Shown here piece after piece: positions 1 through 8,498 of a stretch of 64,000 nt of DNA. Position 1 is the stretch's first letter. Each line of letters starts with the position of its first letter. A program made the translations under genes and the position numbers. A model generated the notes under the pieces. The model saw only the letters and a program-made list of their open reading frames with translations, made no database searches and was not told the origin of the DNA. Source of the stretch: Candidatus Streptomyces philanthi (GTDB lineage Bacteria; Actinomycetota; Actinomycetes; Streptomycetales; Streptomycetaceae); the NCBI GenBank assembly GCA_018114805.1, contig CP073042.1:3782001-3846000 (forward strand), read 5' to 3'.

Positions 1-1
1 G

Positions 2-1495
2 TACAACCAGGCGTTCACGATGCACGGCACGCTCATGCTGCTGCTGTTCGCCACCCCCACCTTCGCCGGCTTCGCCAACGCGATCATGCCGTTGCAGATT
101 GGCCCGCCCGACGTCGCCTTCCCCCGGCTGAACATGCTGTCGTACTGGCTGTTCCTCTTCGGCTGGCTGACCGTCCTGAGCAGCTTCCTCACGCCGCAGG
201 GCGCCGCCGACTTCGGCTGGACGGCCTACACGCCGCTGAGTTGGCCCGTGCGGACCCCCTCCGTCTGGGGCGACCTGTGGATCATGGGGTTGGCGCTGTC
301 GGGGTTCGGCACCATCCTCGGCGCGGTCAACTTCATCACCACCATTGTCTGCATGCGCGCGCCGGGCATGACGATGTTCCGGATGCCGATCTTCACCTGG
401 AACGTGCTGCTCACCTCGATCCTGGTGTTGCTGGCCTTCCCCGTGCTCGCGGCGGCCCTGCTGGTGTTGGAGGCCGACCGGCGCTTCGGGTCCCACGTGT
501 TCGACCCCGCGAACGGCGGGTCGCTGCTGTGGCAGCACCTGTTCTGGTTCTTCGGCCACACCGAGGTCTACATCCTGGCCCTGCCGTTCTTCGGGGTGAT
601 CAGCGAGATCATCCCGGTGTTCGCGCGCAAGCCGATCTTCGGTTACATGGGCCTGATCGGTGCCACCATCGCCATCACCGGGCTGTCGGTCACCGTGTGG
701 GCCCACCACATGTTCGCGACGGGCGCCGTGCTGCTGCCGTTCTTCTCCTTCATGAGCTTCCTCATCGCTGTCCCGACGGGCGTGAAGTTCTTCGACTGGA
801 TCGGCACCATGCGGAAGGGCTCGCTGTCGTTCGAGCCGCCGATGCTGTGGTCGGTCGGTTTCCTCGTCACCTTCCTCTTCGGCGGCCTGACGGGGGTCAT
901 CCTGGCCTCACCGCCGATGGACTTCCACGTGACGGACAGCTACTTCGTCATCGCGCACTTCCACTACGTCCTCTTCGGCACGATCGTCTTCGCCATGTTC
1001 GGCGGGTTCAGCTTCTGGTGGCCGAAGATGACGGGCACCATGCTCGACACCCGGCTGGAGAAGGTGCACTTCTGCACGCTGTTCACCGGCTTCCACTGCA
1101 CGTTCCTGGTCCAGCACTGGCTCGGCGCCGAGGGCATGCCGCGCCGGTACGCCGACTACCTGGCGGCGGACGGGTTCACCGCGCTGAACACCGTCTCCTC
1201 GATCGGCGCCTTCCTGCTGGGCCTGTCCACGCTCCCGTTCCTCTGCAACGTGTGGATGACCGCCAGGAAGGGGGACCGGGTGCGGGTCGACGACCCGTGG
1301 GGGTAGGGGCGTTCGCTGGAGTGGGCCACCTCCTGCCCGCCGCCCCGACACAACTTCGTCACCCTGCCCAGGATCCGCTCCGAGTCCCCCGCCTTCGACC
1401 TGCACCACCCCGGCGTGGTCAAGCTGGACCAGGCGGAGACCACCGGGCAGCGCCACGTCCTGGACCCGGGCGGCCACAAGGGCGACCGGTCCTGA
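2..1495 (+). pseudogene. ctaD: Cytochrome c oxidase subunit I (5' end outside window, internal stop)
   Basis: This is the haem-copper catalytic subunit of the aa3-type terminal oxidase, a polytopic membrane protein. The window opens inside the gene and base 2 is the first whole codon. By family length about 80 residues are missing. The copper-B histidine pair (WAHHMFATG) and the haem ligand region (IAHFHYVLFG) are visible. The frame stops at TAG 1304-1306, where the family has Tyr in DDPWGYG. Reading on gives 62 more codons of normal C-terminus (EWATSCPPPRHNF) to TGA 1493-1495. Several conserved positions also differ: HTEVY replaces HPEVY, and Cys replaces aromatic residues in VHFCTLF and PFLCNVW. 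It may be a decaying second copy or contain sequence errors. Confidence 0.9.
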
Positions 1496-1562
1496 CGCCC
1501 GGCCGGGCCGGCGGCCGGAAACCTCCCCCGAGAAGGCCCTCGGCCGCCGACCCGTCACCTCC

Positions 1563-3013
1563 CTACGCCGGGCGGATATTGTGGTTGTGGCGGAACAGGC
1601 TGTGCGGGTCGTACGTCGCCTTGAGGGCGCGCAACCGCGCGTGGTCCGCCGCCTCGTACGCGCTGCGCACCACCTCGTCGGCCGTGCCCGCCGCTGTCTC
1701 CCCGGTCGTCTTCCCGACCGCCTCCGGGCCCGCGCCCGGCGCGTGCTCGCCGCTCGCGCCCATGAACGGCAGCGAGCGGCCGACGGTGACCGGCGCCGCC
1801 GCCGTGAGCAGCCGCTTGTGCGCCGGGCGCACGACGTCGCGGGTCAGCGGCCCGCGCAGCAGTGAGAGCACGCCGAGCAGGTACGCGGCGTCGCGCAGGC
1901 CGATCGCGTTGGGGGCCCGCCACGGCGGGCCAGCGCCCCGCCCAGGTGGCGCACCTCCACGATGCACGGCACCCCGCCCGGCCGGGTCACGTTGAGAATC
2001 GCCTCCAGGGTCCGCGGGGACAACTCGCCGAGCAGCACGGTGTCCCCGTCGTACTGCATCGGGTCGGCCGGTTCGTTGAAGATGCTGGCACACGCGGCAT
2101 ACGGCATCTCGGCCACGGTGTCGATCAGCCGCGGCCCGACCGCGCGCATCGGCTCCACCAGTCGCTCGCCCGCCTCGGCGGACCCGGTGTGCATCACGCG
2201 TACGTGCGCCACGAGCCGGCCGCGCAGCGGCTCGGGCACGGTGGGCGCGTCGGGGGCCGAGAAGAACGCGACGGACGAGGTCAGCGCCTCGGGCAGGCCG
2301 GCCGACCAGTCCCGGTAGGCGCGTAGCACGGCCTCGCCCTGGGTGGCCCCGTCGAAGTACAGCCCGCCGCCGTACAGCCGGGTCACCGGGACGAGTCCGA
2401 CCTCCACGCGGGTCACGACGCCGAAGTTGTCCCGGCCGCCGAGCAGCGCCTAGTACAGGTCGGGCTCGCTCGCGGCGGTGACCCGGCGCAACACCGCGTC
2501 GGGCGTGACCGCCTCGATGGCGCGCACCCGGTCGGCGGCGAAGCCGTGGCTGCGGGCGAGTAGGCTGATGCCGCCGCCGAGGAGGTAGCCGACGACGCCG
2601 ACGTGCGGGGCGGGGCCGTTCAGCGGCGCGAGGCTGTGCTCCGCCGCGGCGGCCACCACCGCGCCCCAGCGCTCGCCCGCGCCGATCCAGGCCGTCGCCG
2701 GCGCTCGGGTCCACGTGGACGCCGCGCAGCCGGCGCGTGGTGATCAGCACGCCGCTGGTGCTGGCGAGCGCCTGACCGTGCCCGGTCGACTGCACGGCTA
2801 GTCGACTGCACGGCTACCGGCAGCCCGCGGGCCCCTGCGAAGGCCCACCACGGCGCTCACGTCGGCCGCGTCCGCCACCCCGGCGAGCACGGCGGGCCGG
2901 TGCGCCACGGCACTGTTGAACGTGGCACGCTCCGTGTCGTACGCCGCGTCGCCTGGCCGCAGGACGGGCCCCCGGACCAGCGCGGCCAGCGCGTCGACGG
3001 CGGCGTCCAGCGT
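1563..3013 (-). pseudogene. FAD-binding oxidoreductase (berberine-bridge type), decayed
   Basis: The remnant encodes a BBE/VAO-type flavoenzyme with an N-terminal FAD-binding PCMH fold. The protein can be followed across three frames. It begins near RPGDAAYDTER and continues through the FAD loop region GLPVAVQST, then GHGQALASTSGVLI, AWIGAGERWG, VGYLLGGGISLLARSHG and NFGVVTRVEVGL. It ends with the family terminus HSLFRHNHNIRP. Lesions are a frameshift near 2850, a 16-bp tandem duplication at 2785-2816, a frameshift near 2697, a TAG at 2450-2452 where Trp is expected, and a frameshift near 1935. The true start is unclear because it runs straight on from the upstream DinB-like gene. The substrate cannot be told. 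Confidence 0.8.
2785..2816. repeat. Perfect 16-bp tandem duplication
   Basis: The unit gtcgactgcacggcta occurs at 2785-2800 and again, identical, at 2801-2816. Removing one copy restores the reading VAVQSTGHGQ in the FAD oxidoreductase, so the duplication itself causes one of that gene's frameshifts. Confidence 0.95.
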
Positions 3014-3697
3014 CTACTCGCCCGCTGCCGCCGCGTCGGCGGCCGTCCGGACGCCCGGGGCGGCCCACCGCGCGTCGCGGCCGAGCCACGCCGCCAACTC
3101 CTCGTACGCGTCCGCGCCGTCGGGCGCCGGCCGCACGGGCCCGAACGGCACCGGCCCGCCCCGCCGCTCCGCCGGCAGCACCTGCCGCGCCCCGGCCAGC
3201 GCGCCCCGCGCCAACCCCGCGTCGAGCGGGCGGCGGTCGCCCAGCGCCCGGGCCAGATCCCACGCGTTGGCGACGACCTCCAGTACGTGCGCCGCCAACA
3301 CCTGCCGCCCCGGCACCTCGCCTCACGGCATCCGCACCGGGGCCACGAGCGCGGCGTCATCGGCCCAGGCCGCGACGAGTTCGGCCCGCGCCCGCGCGTA
3401 CGCCGTGGCCCAGCCGTCGTCCGGCACGTCGGCCGTGGCGTCCGGTCCCTCGGACGGCCCGGCGGACAGTCCCGCGGGCGCGCCGGCCGCCCCGGCCCCG
3501 GCCGCCGTGGCACCCAGCTCCGCCGCGCCGTGGGTGCCGCGCACCACATGCCCGAGGAGCGCCCGCACGTCGAACTCGGCGTACGGCGTCGGGGCGCCCA
3601 ACCGGTCCGGGCGCACGGCGTCGATCAGGGCGGCCATCTGGTCGGCCGCGCGCTCGTACTGGGCGCGCGGGTCGGGCACTGCGTTCTCCTGGCTCAC
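3014..3697 (-). pseudogene. DinB-like / TIGR03086-family metal-binding protein (internal stop)
   Basis: This belongs to the maleylpyruvate-isomerase N-terminal (DinB-like) superfamily, helical-bundle proteins that bind a divalent metal and often use mycothiol. The start MSQENAVPDPR fits, with the family pattern of an early Asp-rich helix and ALLGHVVRGTH carrying a metal-ligand His. TGA 3323-3325 interrupts RMP-GEVPGRQVLAAHVLEV, where the family has Trp (PWG). The rest is in the same frame and ends at TAG 3014-3016. It is divergent from the WYL regulator at 3888, with a large palindrome between them. That is a common arrangement in which the regulator controls the DinB-like gene. Confidence 0.75.
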
Positions 3698-3816
3698 GGG
3701 GGCTCTCTCCGTTCGGTGTCACCACGCTCGTCGCACGACCGGCGGCGCCGGGCGCGCGGCCGGGCGGGCGCGGCGAACCGCGCCACGGCCTGCCCGTCGC
3801 GCGCCCCGCCGATCTC

Positions 3817-3856
3817 CTGACGGAGGCTGTCGCACCAACGTGACAGGTGCCGTCAG
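3817..3856. promoter_or_regulatory. Compound inverted repeat, likely operator of the WYL regulator
   Basis: Two nested palindromes share one centre. The outer arms are CTGACGG and CCGTCAG (7 bp, perfect) and the inner arms are CTGTC and GACAG (5 bp, perfect), around a 10-bp core. It lies 31 bp before the ATG at 3888, in the gap between divergent genes. Function is inferred from position and symmetry. Confidence 0.6.
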
Positions 3857-3887
3857 GTTTTCCCGGACGGCCTGCGAAACTCGGCGC

Positions 3888-5085
3888 ATGAAGTCGGACC
3901 GCCTGCTGTCGATCCTGCTGGTGCTCCAGACCCGGACCCGGGTCCCGGCGGCCGAACTGGCGGAACGGCTTGAGGTGTCGGTGCGCACCATCTACCGCGA
4001 CGTCGAGTCGCTGTCCGCCGCCGGCGTCCCGGTCTACGCCGAGCGCGGGCGGCACGGCGGCATCTCGCTGCTTCCCGGCTACCGCACCGACGTCACTGGC
4101 CTCACCTCGCACGAGGCCAGGGCGCTGTTCGCGCTCACCGCGCCGGGCAGCCACAGCGCGCTGGGGCTGGACGGCGCGCTCAGGTCCGCGCTGCGCAAGG
4201 TGATGGTCGCGCTGCCCGCGCCGCACCGCCCCACCGCCGAACTCGCCAGCCGCCGCATCCTCATCGACCCCGACCGCTGGATGTCCGGGCCCCGCCCGAC
4301 GGTTGACCTGAACGCGCTGGAGACGGCCGTGTTCACCGACCGCCGCGTGCGGCTGCGCTACCGGCACAGCGGCGCGACGCGCTCGCACACCTACACCGTC
4401 GACCCGTACGGGCTCGTCGCCGAGGCCGGCACCTGGTACCTGGTGGCCGAGCGGGGCGGCACCCCGCGCCTCTTCCGCGCCGACCGCATCGCCACCGCGA
4501 CCGTCGCCGACGCCCCCGCGCGCCGCAGGCCGGGCGTGGAACTGGCCGACGCCTGGGAGTCCCTGCGCCGCGAGGTGGAGGAACGCCCGGTGGCGGTCCG
4601 CGTCCGGGCCCGGGTGCGCAGGTCACGCCTCGACATGCTCGTACGCATCGTCGGCTCACTCCTGGCCACGCGCGTCGAGGTGCTGCCCGAACCAGACTCG
4701 GGCCCGCCGGGCCGGGGGCGAGGGGCGGACTGGCCGATGACCAGGTCGCGGACGCGCGCGGGGACGCCCAGGCGGACGCCCCCGTGGGCGCCGACGCAGA
4801 GCGGACCGGCCCGGCGGCCGGGCCCCGGCGGGTGAGGCGGGCGCCGCGTATCGCGCGGGCGAGGCGGGTGACGCGGGTGAGGCGTACGATGCGTGGGTCA
4901 CGGTCGAGATCGGGTACACGGTGGTGGGCGCGGCGCGCCAACTCCTGCAGTTCGGCACGGACGTAGAGGTGCTCGACCCGCCCGAGGTCCGCGCCGTGCT
5001 GGCCGAGACCGCCGCGCGGATCACCGACCTGTACAGCGGCGACGACCCCGGGGACAGCCTCGCGGGGGAACCCGAACCCCGGTGA
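3888..5085 (+). pseudogene. WYL-domain helix-turn-helix transcriptional regulator (frameshifted)
   Basis: This YafY-type regulator has an N-terminal HTH_11 winged helix (residues about 1-60, LAERLEVSVRTIYRDVESL) followed by a WYL ligand-sensing domain (about 140-300, RLRYRHSG, YGLVAEAGTWYLVAE). The start ATG 3888 follows the large palindrome at 3817-3856. The first frame ends at 4835 in proline/arginine-rich sequence that does not belong to the family. The expected C-terminus (VTVEIGYTVVGAARQLLQFG, then DPPEVRAVLAETAARITDLY) is in another frame and ends at TGA 5083-5085. One frameshift therefore lies between about 4700 and 4890, in a linker of GEAG-like repeats. It probably represses the divergent DinB-like gene and itself. 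Confidence 0.8.
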
Positions 5086-5199
5086 CTCCGAGGTAATCAC
5101 CCACCTTTTTGTACGTACTTGTCGCCCCCGAGCGGCCGGGAGAGGCTGAGATGGCCGGGCCACCGCGAGTGAGGACCCCCGCCACGTCCGGCTGGCCCA

Positions 5200-5300
5200 T
5201 CCACCAGTCCACCCCGCCAACCAACCCCGTCACCCGTAACCCCACCCCGTCCCCCCACTCACCCCGATACCCCACCCACCCGTCCACTGTCCCGCGCCGC
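5200..5300. other. G-poor, C/A-rich intergenic tract
   Basis: The gap 5086-5310 between the WYL gene and hxlR holds no convincing gene. This part is almost free of G on the + strand and repeats CCAACCAACCCC-like words. A similar tract lies on the other side of hxlR at about 5763-5820. Confidence 0.5.
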
Positions 5301-5310
5301 CGACCGGGCG

Positions 5311-5688
5311 TCAGCACGTCGCCTGGTGTGAGGGCGTGGGGTAGGGGATGCCCAGCTCCATCATCCGGCGCGTGCCCCAGGCGCCGAGCGGGCCGAGTAC
5401 CGCGGTGAGCGCCAGGCCCGAGTCGGTGAGCGAGTACTCCACCTTCGGGGGCACCTCGTCGTACACCTCGCGGTGCACGACGCCGTCCGCCTCCAACTCC
5501 CGGAGCTGCTGGGCGAGCACCTTCTCGCTGATGCCCGGCAGCAGCCGCTTGGTCTCGCCGAAGCGGCGCGGCTGGTCGTGGAGGGCCCACAGGATCAGGA
5601 CCTTCCACTTGCCGTCGATGACATCGACGGCGGCGTCGAGGCTGCACACGTACGGCCGGTTCTTCTTGGTCAGCAGTTCTTCGCTCAT
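5311..5688 (-). CDS. HxlR-family transcriptional regulator
   Basis: This is a 125-residue winged-helix regulator of the HxlR/MarR-like family, full length. The family pattern is clear: CSLDAAVDVIDGKWKVLILWAL, RRFGETKRLLPGISEKVLAQQLRELEADGVVHR, and the wing at VPPKVEYSLTDSG. A conserved N-terminal Cys precedes the first helix and in some relatives senses reactive electrophiles. The start ATG 5688 was chosen because upstream codons give no family match. The gene diverges from an imine-reductase-like gene at 5831. HxlR regulators commonly control a divergently placed oxidoreductase, so this pair probably forms a unit. Confidence 0.88.
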   Translation of the reverse strand: MSEELLTKKNRPYVCSLDAAVDVIDGKWKVLILWALHDQPRRFGETKRLLPGISEKVLAQQLRELEADGVVHREVYDEVPPKVEYSLTDSGLALTAVLGPLGAWGTRRMMELGIPYPTPSHQATC

Positions 5689-5830
5689 CCCCACTTCGCC
5701 GTGGCCCGTCTCCTGCCCAACGCGCCACGACGCCGGCCTGTTCCATCGCGTACTGCCTCGCGCCCCGCCCACCCACAAGCCAACCAACCCCCGCACCAAC
5801 CAACCCCGCACCCACCCAAGGAGCGCCGCC

Positions 5831-6778
5831 ATGTCCGCATCGCCTGCAACACCCGCCGCCGAGGACGCCACCACCGCCGACGACGGCACCACTGACGCCG
5901 CCGCGACCACCAACGCCGCCCCCGCCCCCGTCACCGTGCTCGGGCTCGGGCCGATGGGGCGGGCGCTGGCCTCGGCGTTCGTCGCGGCCGGCCACCCGAC
6001 CACGGTGTGGAACCGCATCCCGGGCAAGGCCGACGAGCTGGTCGCCCAGGGCGCGACGGCCGCGAGCACGCCCGCGGCGAGCGAACTGGTGGTCGTCTGC
6101 GTGATCGACTACGCCGCCTCGGACAGCATCCTGGAGGCGGCGGCCGACGCCATCAGCGGCCGTACGCTGGTGAACCTCACCGCCGACTCGCCCGACCGGG
6201 CCCGCGCCGCCGCCGGGTGGGCCGCCGAGCCGGGCGTCGACTACCTCGACGGCACGATCCTCACCCTAGCCGTCTCCATCGGCACGCCGGCCGCCGTCTT
6301 CCTGTTCAGCGGCCCGGAGGCGCTGTACGAGAAGCCCCGCGCGACGTTCGCCAGCCTCGGCGGCTCGGCCACCTACCAGGGCGCGGACCACGGCCGCGCG
6401 GCGGCGTACGACGTCGCGCTGCTCGACTTCTTCTGGACCTCGGTGAGCGGGCTGATGCACGCGTTCGCGCTGGCCAGGAAGGAGGACATCGCGGCGCGCG
6501 ACCTGGCGCAGTTCGCCCGTGGAATCCTGGACCTCCTGCCGCCCATCATGGATCAGCTCGCGGGCAACGTGGACGACGGCGTCTACCCGGGCGAGGACTC
6601 GCACATCATCTCGGTGGCGGCCGGCATCGACCACGTCATCCACGCGGCCGACGACCGGGGCATGGACACCGGGGTGCTGCGGGCCGCGCGGGCGGTGGCG
6701 CGGCGGGCCATCGACGAGGGGCACGGCACCGACGGCATCGAGCGGCTGGCCGAGGTACTCGGCCGCCCGGCGGCGTAA
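5831..6778 (+). CDS. NAD(P)-dependent oxidoreductase, imine-reductase/beta-hydroxyacid dehydrogenase type
   Basis: The protein has 315 residues. After about 35 residues of Ala/Thr-rich leader, a Rossmann fold begins with VTVLGLGPMGRALASAF, the GxGxxG nucleotide-binding loop. The NADP-type continuation is TTVWNRIPGKADEL. The C-terminal all-helical dimerisation domain (LLDFFWTSVSGLMHAFALAR) matches imine reductases and 6-phosphogluconate-dehydrogenase-like enzymes. TIGTPAAVFLFSGP-like sequence after the active-site loop is typical of this group. The ATG follows AAGGAGCGCC. The gene is intact and divergent from hxlR. The substrate is unknown; cyclic imines or small aldehydes are possible. Confidence 0.82.
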   Translation: MSASPATPAAEDATTADDGTTDAAATTNAAPAPVTVLGLGPMGRALASAFVAAGHPTTVWNRIPGKADELVAQGATAASTPAASELVVVCVIDYAASDSILEAAADAISGRTLVNLTADSPDRARAAAGWAAEPGVDYLDGTILTLAVSIGTPAAVFLFSGPEALYEKPRATFASLGGSATYQGADHGRAAAYDVALLDFFWTSVSGLMHAFALARKEDIAARDLAQFARGILDLLPPIMDQLAGNVDDGVYPGEDSHIISVAAGIDHVIHAADDRGMDTGVLRAARAVARRAIDEGHGTDGIERLAEVLGRPAA

Positions 6779-6962
6779 CGGTTCGCAGGGGCGTCGGCCC
6801 GCGCGCGTCGGCCCGATCGCATGGACCCGCGGGCACGTCTGGCCCCGCCGCAGCAACCGGCCCCACACGCCGACGTGGGCCCGCGCCGCCCCCGGAAGGG
6901 GCGTACCCCGGGAGGGGGTTCGGGCGCGGGCCCGTCCGCCGGGTCGGGTGGCTGGGCACCCG

Positions 6963-7556
6963 TCACGCCCCGTACGGAAACTCCTCCTTGGCGGTGCGCA
7001 GTGCGCGGCCCCACCAGACGAGCTGGTCGAGCAGGCGCTTGGCGGCGGCGTTGGGCGCCTCCGGGTTCTTCAACTCGCCCTCACCATGCAAGAGTTCGCC
7101 GGCCATGGTGAAGCTGACGGTCTCACGGAGGGTGATCGAGTGCACCTCGGCGAAGATGCCGCGCAGGTGCTCCACGCCGCGCAACCCGCCGGAGACCCCG
7201 CCGTAGCTGACGAACCCGACCGGCTTGGCCTGCCATTCGGCGTTGTGCCAGTCGATGGCGTTCTTCAGCGAGGCGGGGTAGCTGTGGTTGTACTCCGGGT
7301 TCACCACGAGGAACGCGTCCGCTGCGGCGATGCCGGGCGTCAGCTTCGCCAACTCGGCGGCCGTCTCCGGGTCGGGCCCCTGTCCGTACGCGGGCATCGA
7401 GGTGGGCAGCGCCATGTCGGCGAGGTCGATGACGTCTACCTCCAAGCCGCCGTGCTGGCGGGCCTGTTCGGTGATCCACCGGGCGACGACCGGCGCGAAA
7501 CGGCCACCTCGGTTGCTGCCGACGATGATGGCGAGACGGAGGGTGATAGCAGACAT
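6963..7556 (-). CDS. NADPH-dependent FMN reductase
   Basis: This 197-residue flavodoxin-like reductase has the FMN phosphate loop GSNRGGRFAPVVARW near the N-terminus and the flavin-binding PEYNHSYPASLKNAIDW loop in the middle. Both are hallmarks of the NADPH-dependent FMN/quinone reductase family. It is soluble and cytoplasmic. It diverges from a soxR homologue, with a 24-bp palindrome between them. S. coelicolor SoxR is known to activate a reductase of this kind, so induction by redox-cycling compounds is likely. The start at ATG 7556 is supported by the family N-terminus (LRLAIIVGSNR). Confidence 0.88.
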   Translation of the reverse strand: MSAITLRLAIIVGSNRGGRFAPVVARWITEQARQHGGLEVDVIDLADMALPTSMPAYGQGPDPETAAELAKLTPGIAAADAFLVVNPEYNHSYPASLKNAIDWHNAEWQAKPVGFVSYGGVSGGLRGVEHLRGIFAEVHSITLRETVSFTMAGELLHGEGELKNPEAPNAAAKRLLDQLVWWGRALRTAKEEFPYGA

Positions 7557-7714
7557 GGAGGCTCTCCTTGGAGGTGAACGCGCGGGTGGCGCACGGCCGG
7601 TCGTGGTGCGGGTCGTACGGGGTGACGGCAGCCGCACGGCCCGGGGTCCCGTGGCCGTGCTCGGTCCGAGGCGACGGGCGAACCGCCCGCCTCGGTGCCG
7701 ATACACAGAGCCTC

Positions 7715-7738
7715 TGACTTAAACAATGGTTGAAGTCA
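7715..7738. promoter_or_regulatory. Probable SoxR operator between divergent genes
   Basis: This is a 24-bp near-perfect palindrome with arms TGACTTAAAC and GTTGAAGTCA, one mismatched pair and a 4-bp centre. It lies 16 bp before the soxR ATG and about 160 bp before the FMN reductase. On the minus strand it contains TTGACT followed by a long spacer, as in MerR-family promoters. Assignment to SoxR is by position and symmetry. Confidence 0.6.
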
Positions 7739-7754
7739 AGCTACGGTGGGTGAC

Positions 7755-8405
7755 ATGACGCAACTTTCCAAGAACTGCTACGAACTCACCGTCGGCGAAC
7801 TGTCCGAGCGCAGCGGCGTGCCCGCGTCCGCGCTGCGCTTCTACGAGCGACAGGGGCTCATCCAGAGCCGGCGTACCAGCGGCAACCAGCGCCGGTTCGC
7901 CCGGGACACGCTGCGCCGGGTCGCCTTCGTACGGGTCTCGCAGCGCGTCGGCATCCCGCTCGCGACCATCCGCGACGTGCTCGGGCTGCTCCCCGAGGAA
8001 CGCACGCCCGACCGCGACGACTGGGCGAGGGTCTCCCAGTGCTGGCAGGCGGACCTCTACGCGCGCATCGGGCAACTGGAGAAGCTCCGCGATCACCTCA
8101 CCGACTGCATCGGCTGCGGCTGCCTGTCCATCGACCGCTGCGCGCTGGCCAACCCGTACGATCAACTCGGCGCCGAGGGCAACGGCCCGCGCCGGCTGTT
8201 GACCGACCAGCCCGAGGAGACCGCCGCGGACACCGGGACCACCGCGCCCGCTCGCGGCTCGGCCGCCGGCGCGCGGGGACGGCGGGCGGCGCCCCGGCGT
8301 ACGGTCGCCGCGCAGCAGAGCACCGGCGCGCGGACCGCGACCGTGCCGGCCACCGCCGCCGCGCAGGAGTACGACTGCTGCGCGAGCTGCGACGACGCGG
8401 TCTGA
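7755..8405 (+). CDS. soxR: Redox-sensitive transcriptional activator SoxR (MerR family)
   Basis: This 216-residue regulator has a MerR winged helix (residues 11-80, LTVGELSERSGVPASALRFYERQGLI), a dimerisation helix, and the [2Fe-2S] ligand set CIGCGCLSIDRC with Cys 118, 121, 123 and 129, the CX2CXCX5C signature of SoxR. Oxidation of the cluster turns on target promoters. The tail after residue 140 is long, Ala/Thr/Arg-rich and ends in DCCASCDDAV with three more cysteines, which the enteric protein lacks. A GTG at 7746 in the same frame is an alternative start. The palindrome at 7715-7738 is the likely operator. Confidence 0.92.
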   Translation: MTQLSKNCYELTVGELSERSGVPASALRFYERQGLIQSRRTSGNQRRFARDTLRRVAFVRVSQRVGIPLATIRDVLGLLPEERTPDRDDWARVSQCWQADLYARIGQLEKLRDHLTDCIGCGCLSIDRCALANPYDQLGAEGNGPRRLLTDQPEETAADTGTTAPARGSAAGARGRRAAPRRTVAAQQSTGARTATVPATAAAQEYDCCASCDDAV

Positions 8406-8498
8406 CGGCGGCGCGTGCGCGGGGCCGGGGGCGCCGCCGTGACGGGCGACCCCCGGCCCGTCCGGGGCCCCCAACCCAGGGCCCCCAGCGAAGATCCC

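Noticed and set aside
241..1995. Long open frame overlapping ctaD in another phase
   Set aside because: Arg/Pro/His-rich shadow of a GC-rich gene; ctaD explains the sequence.
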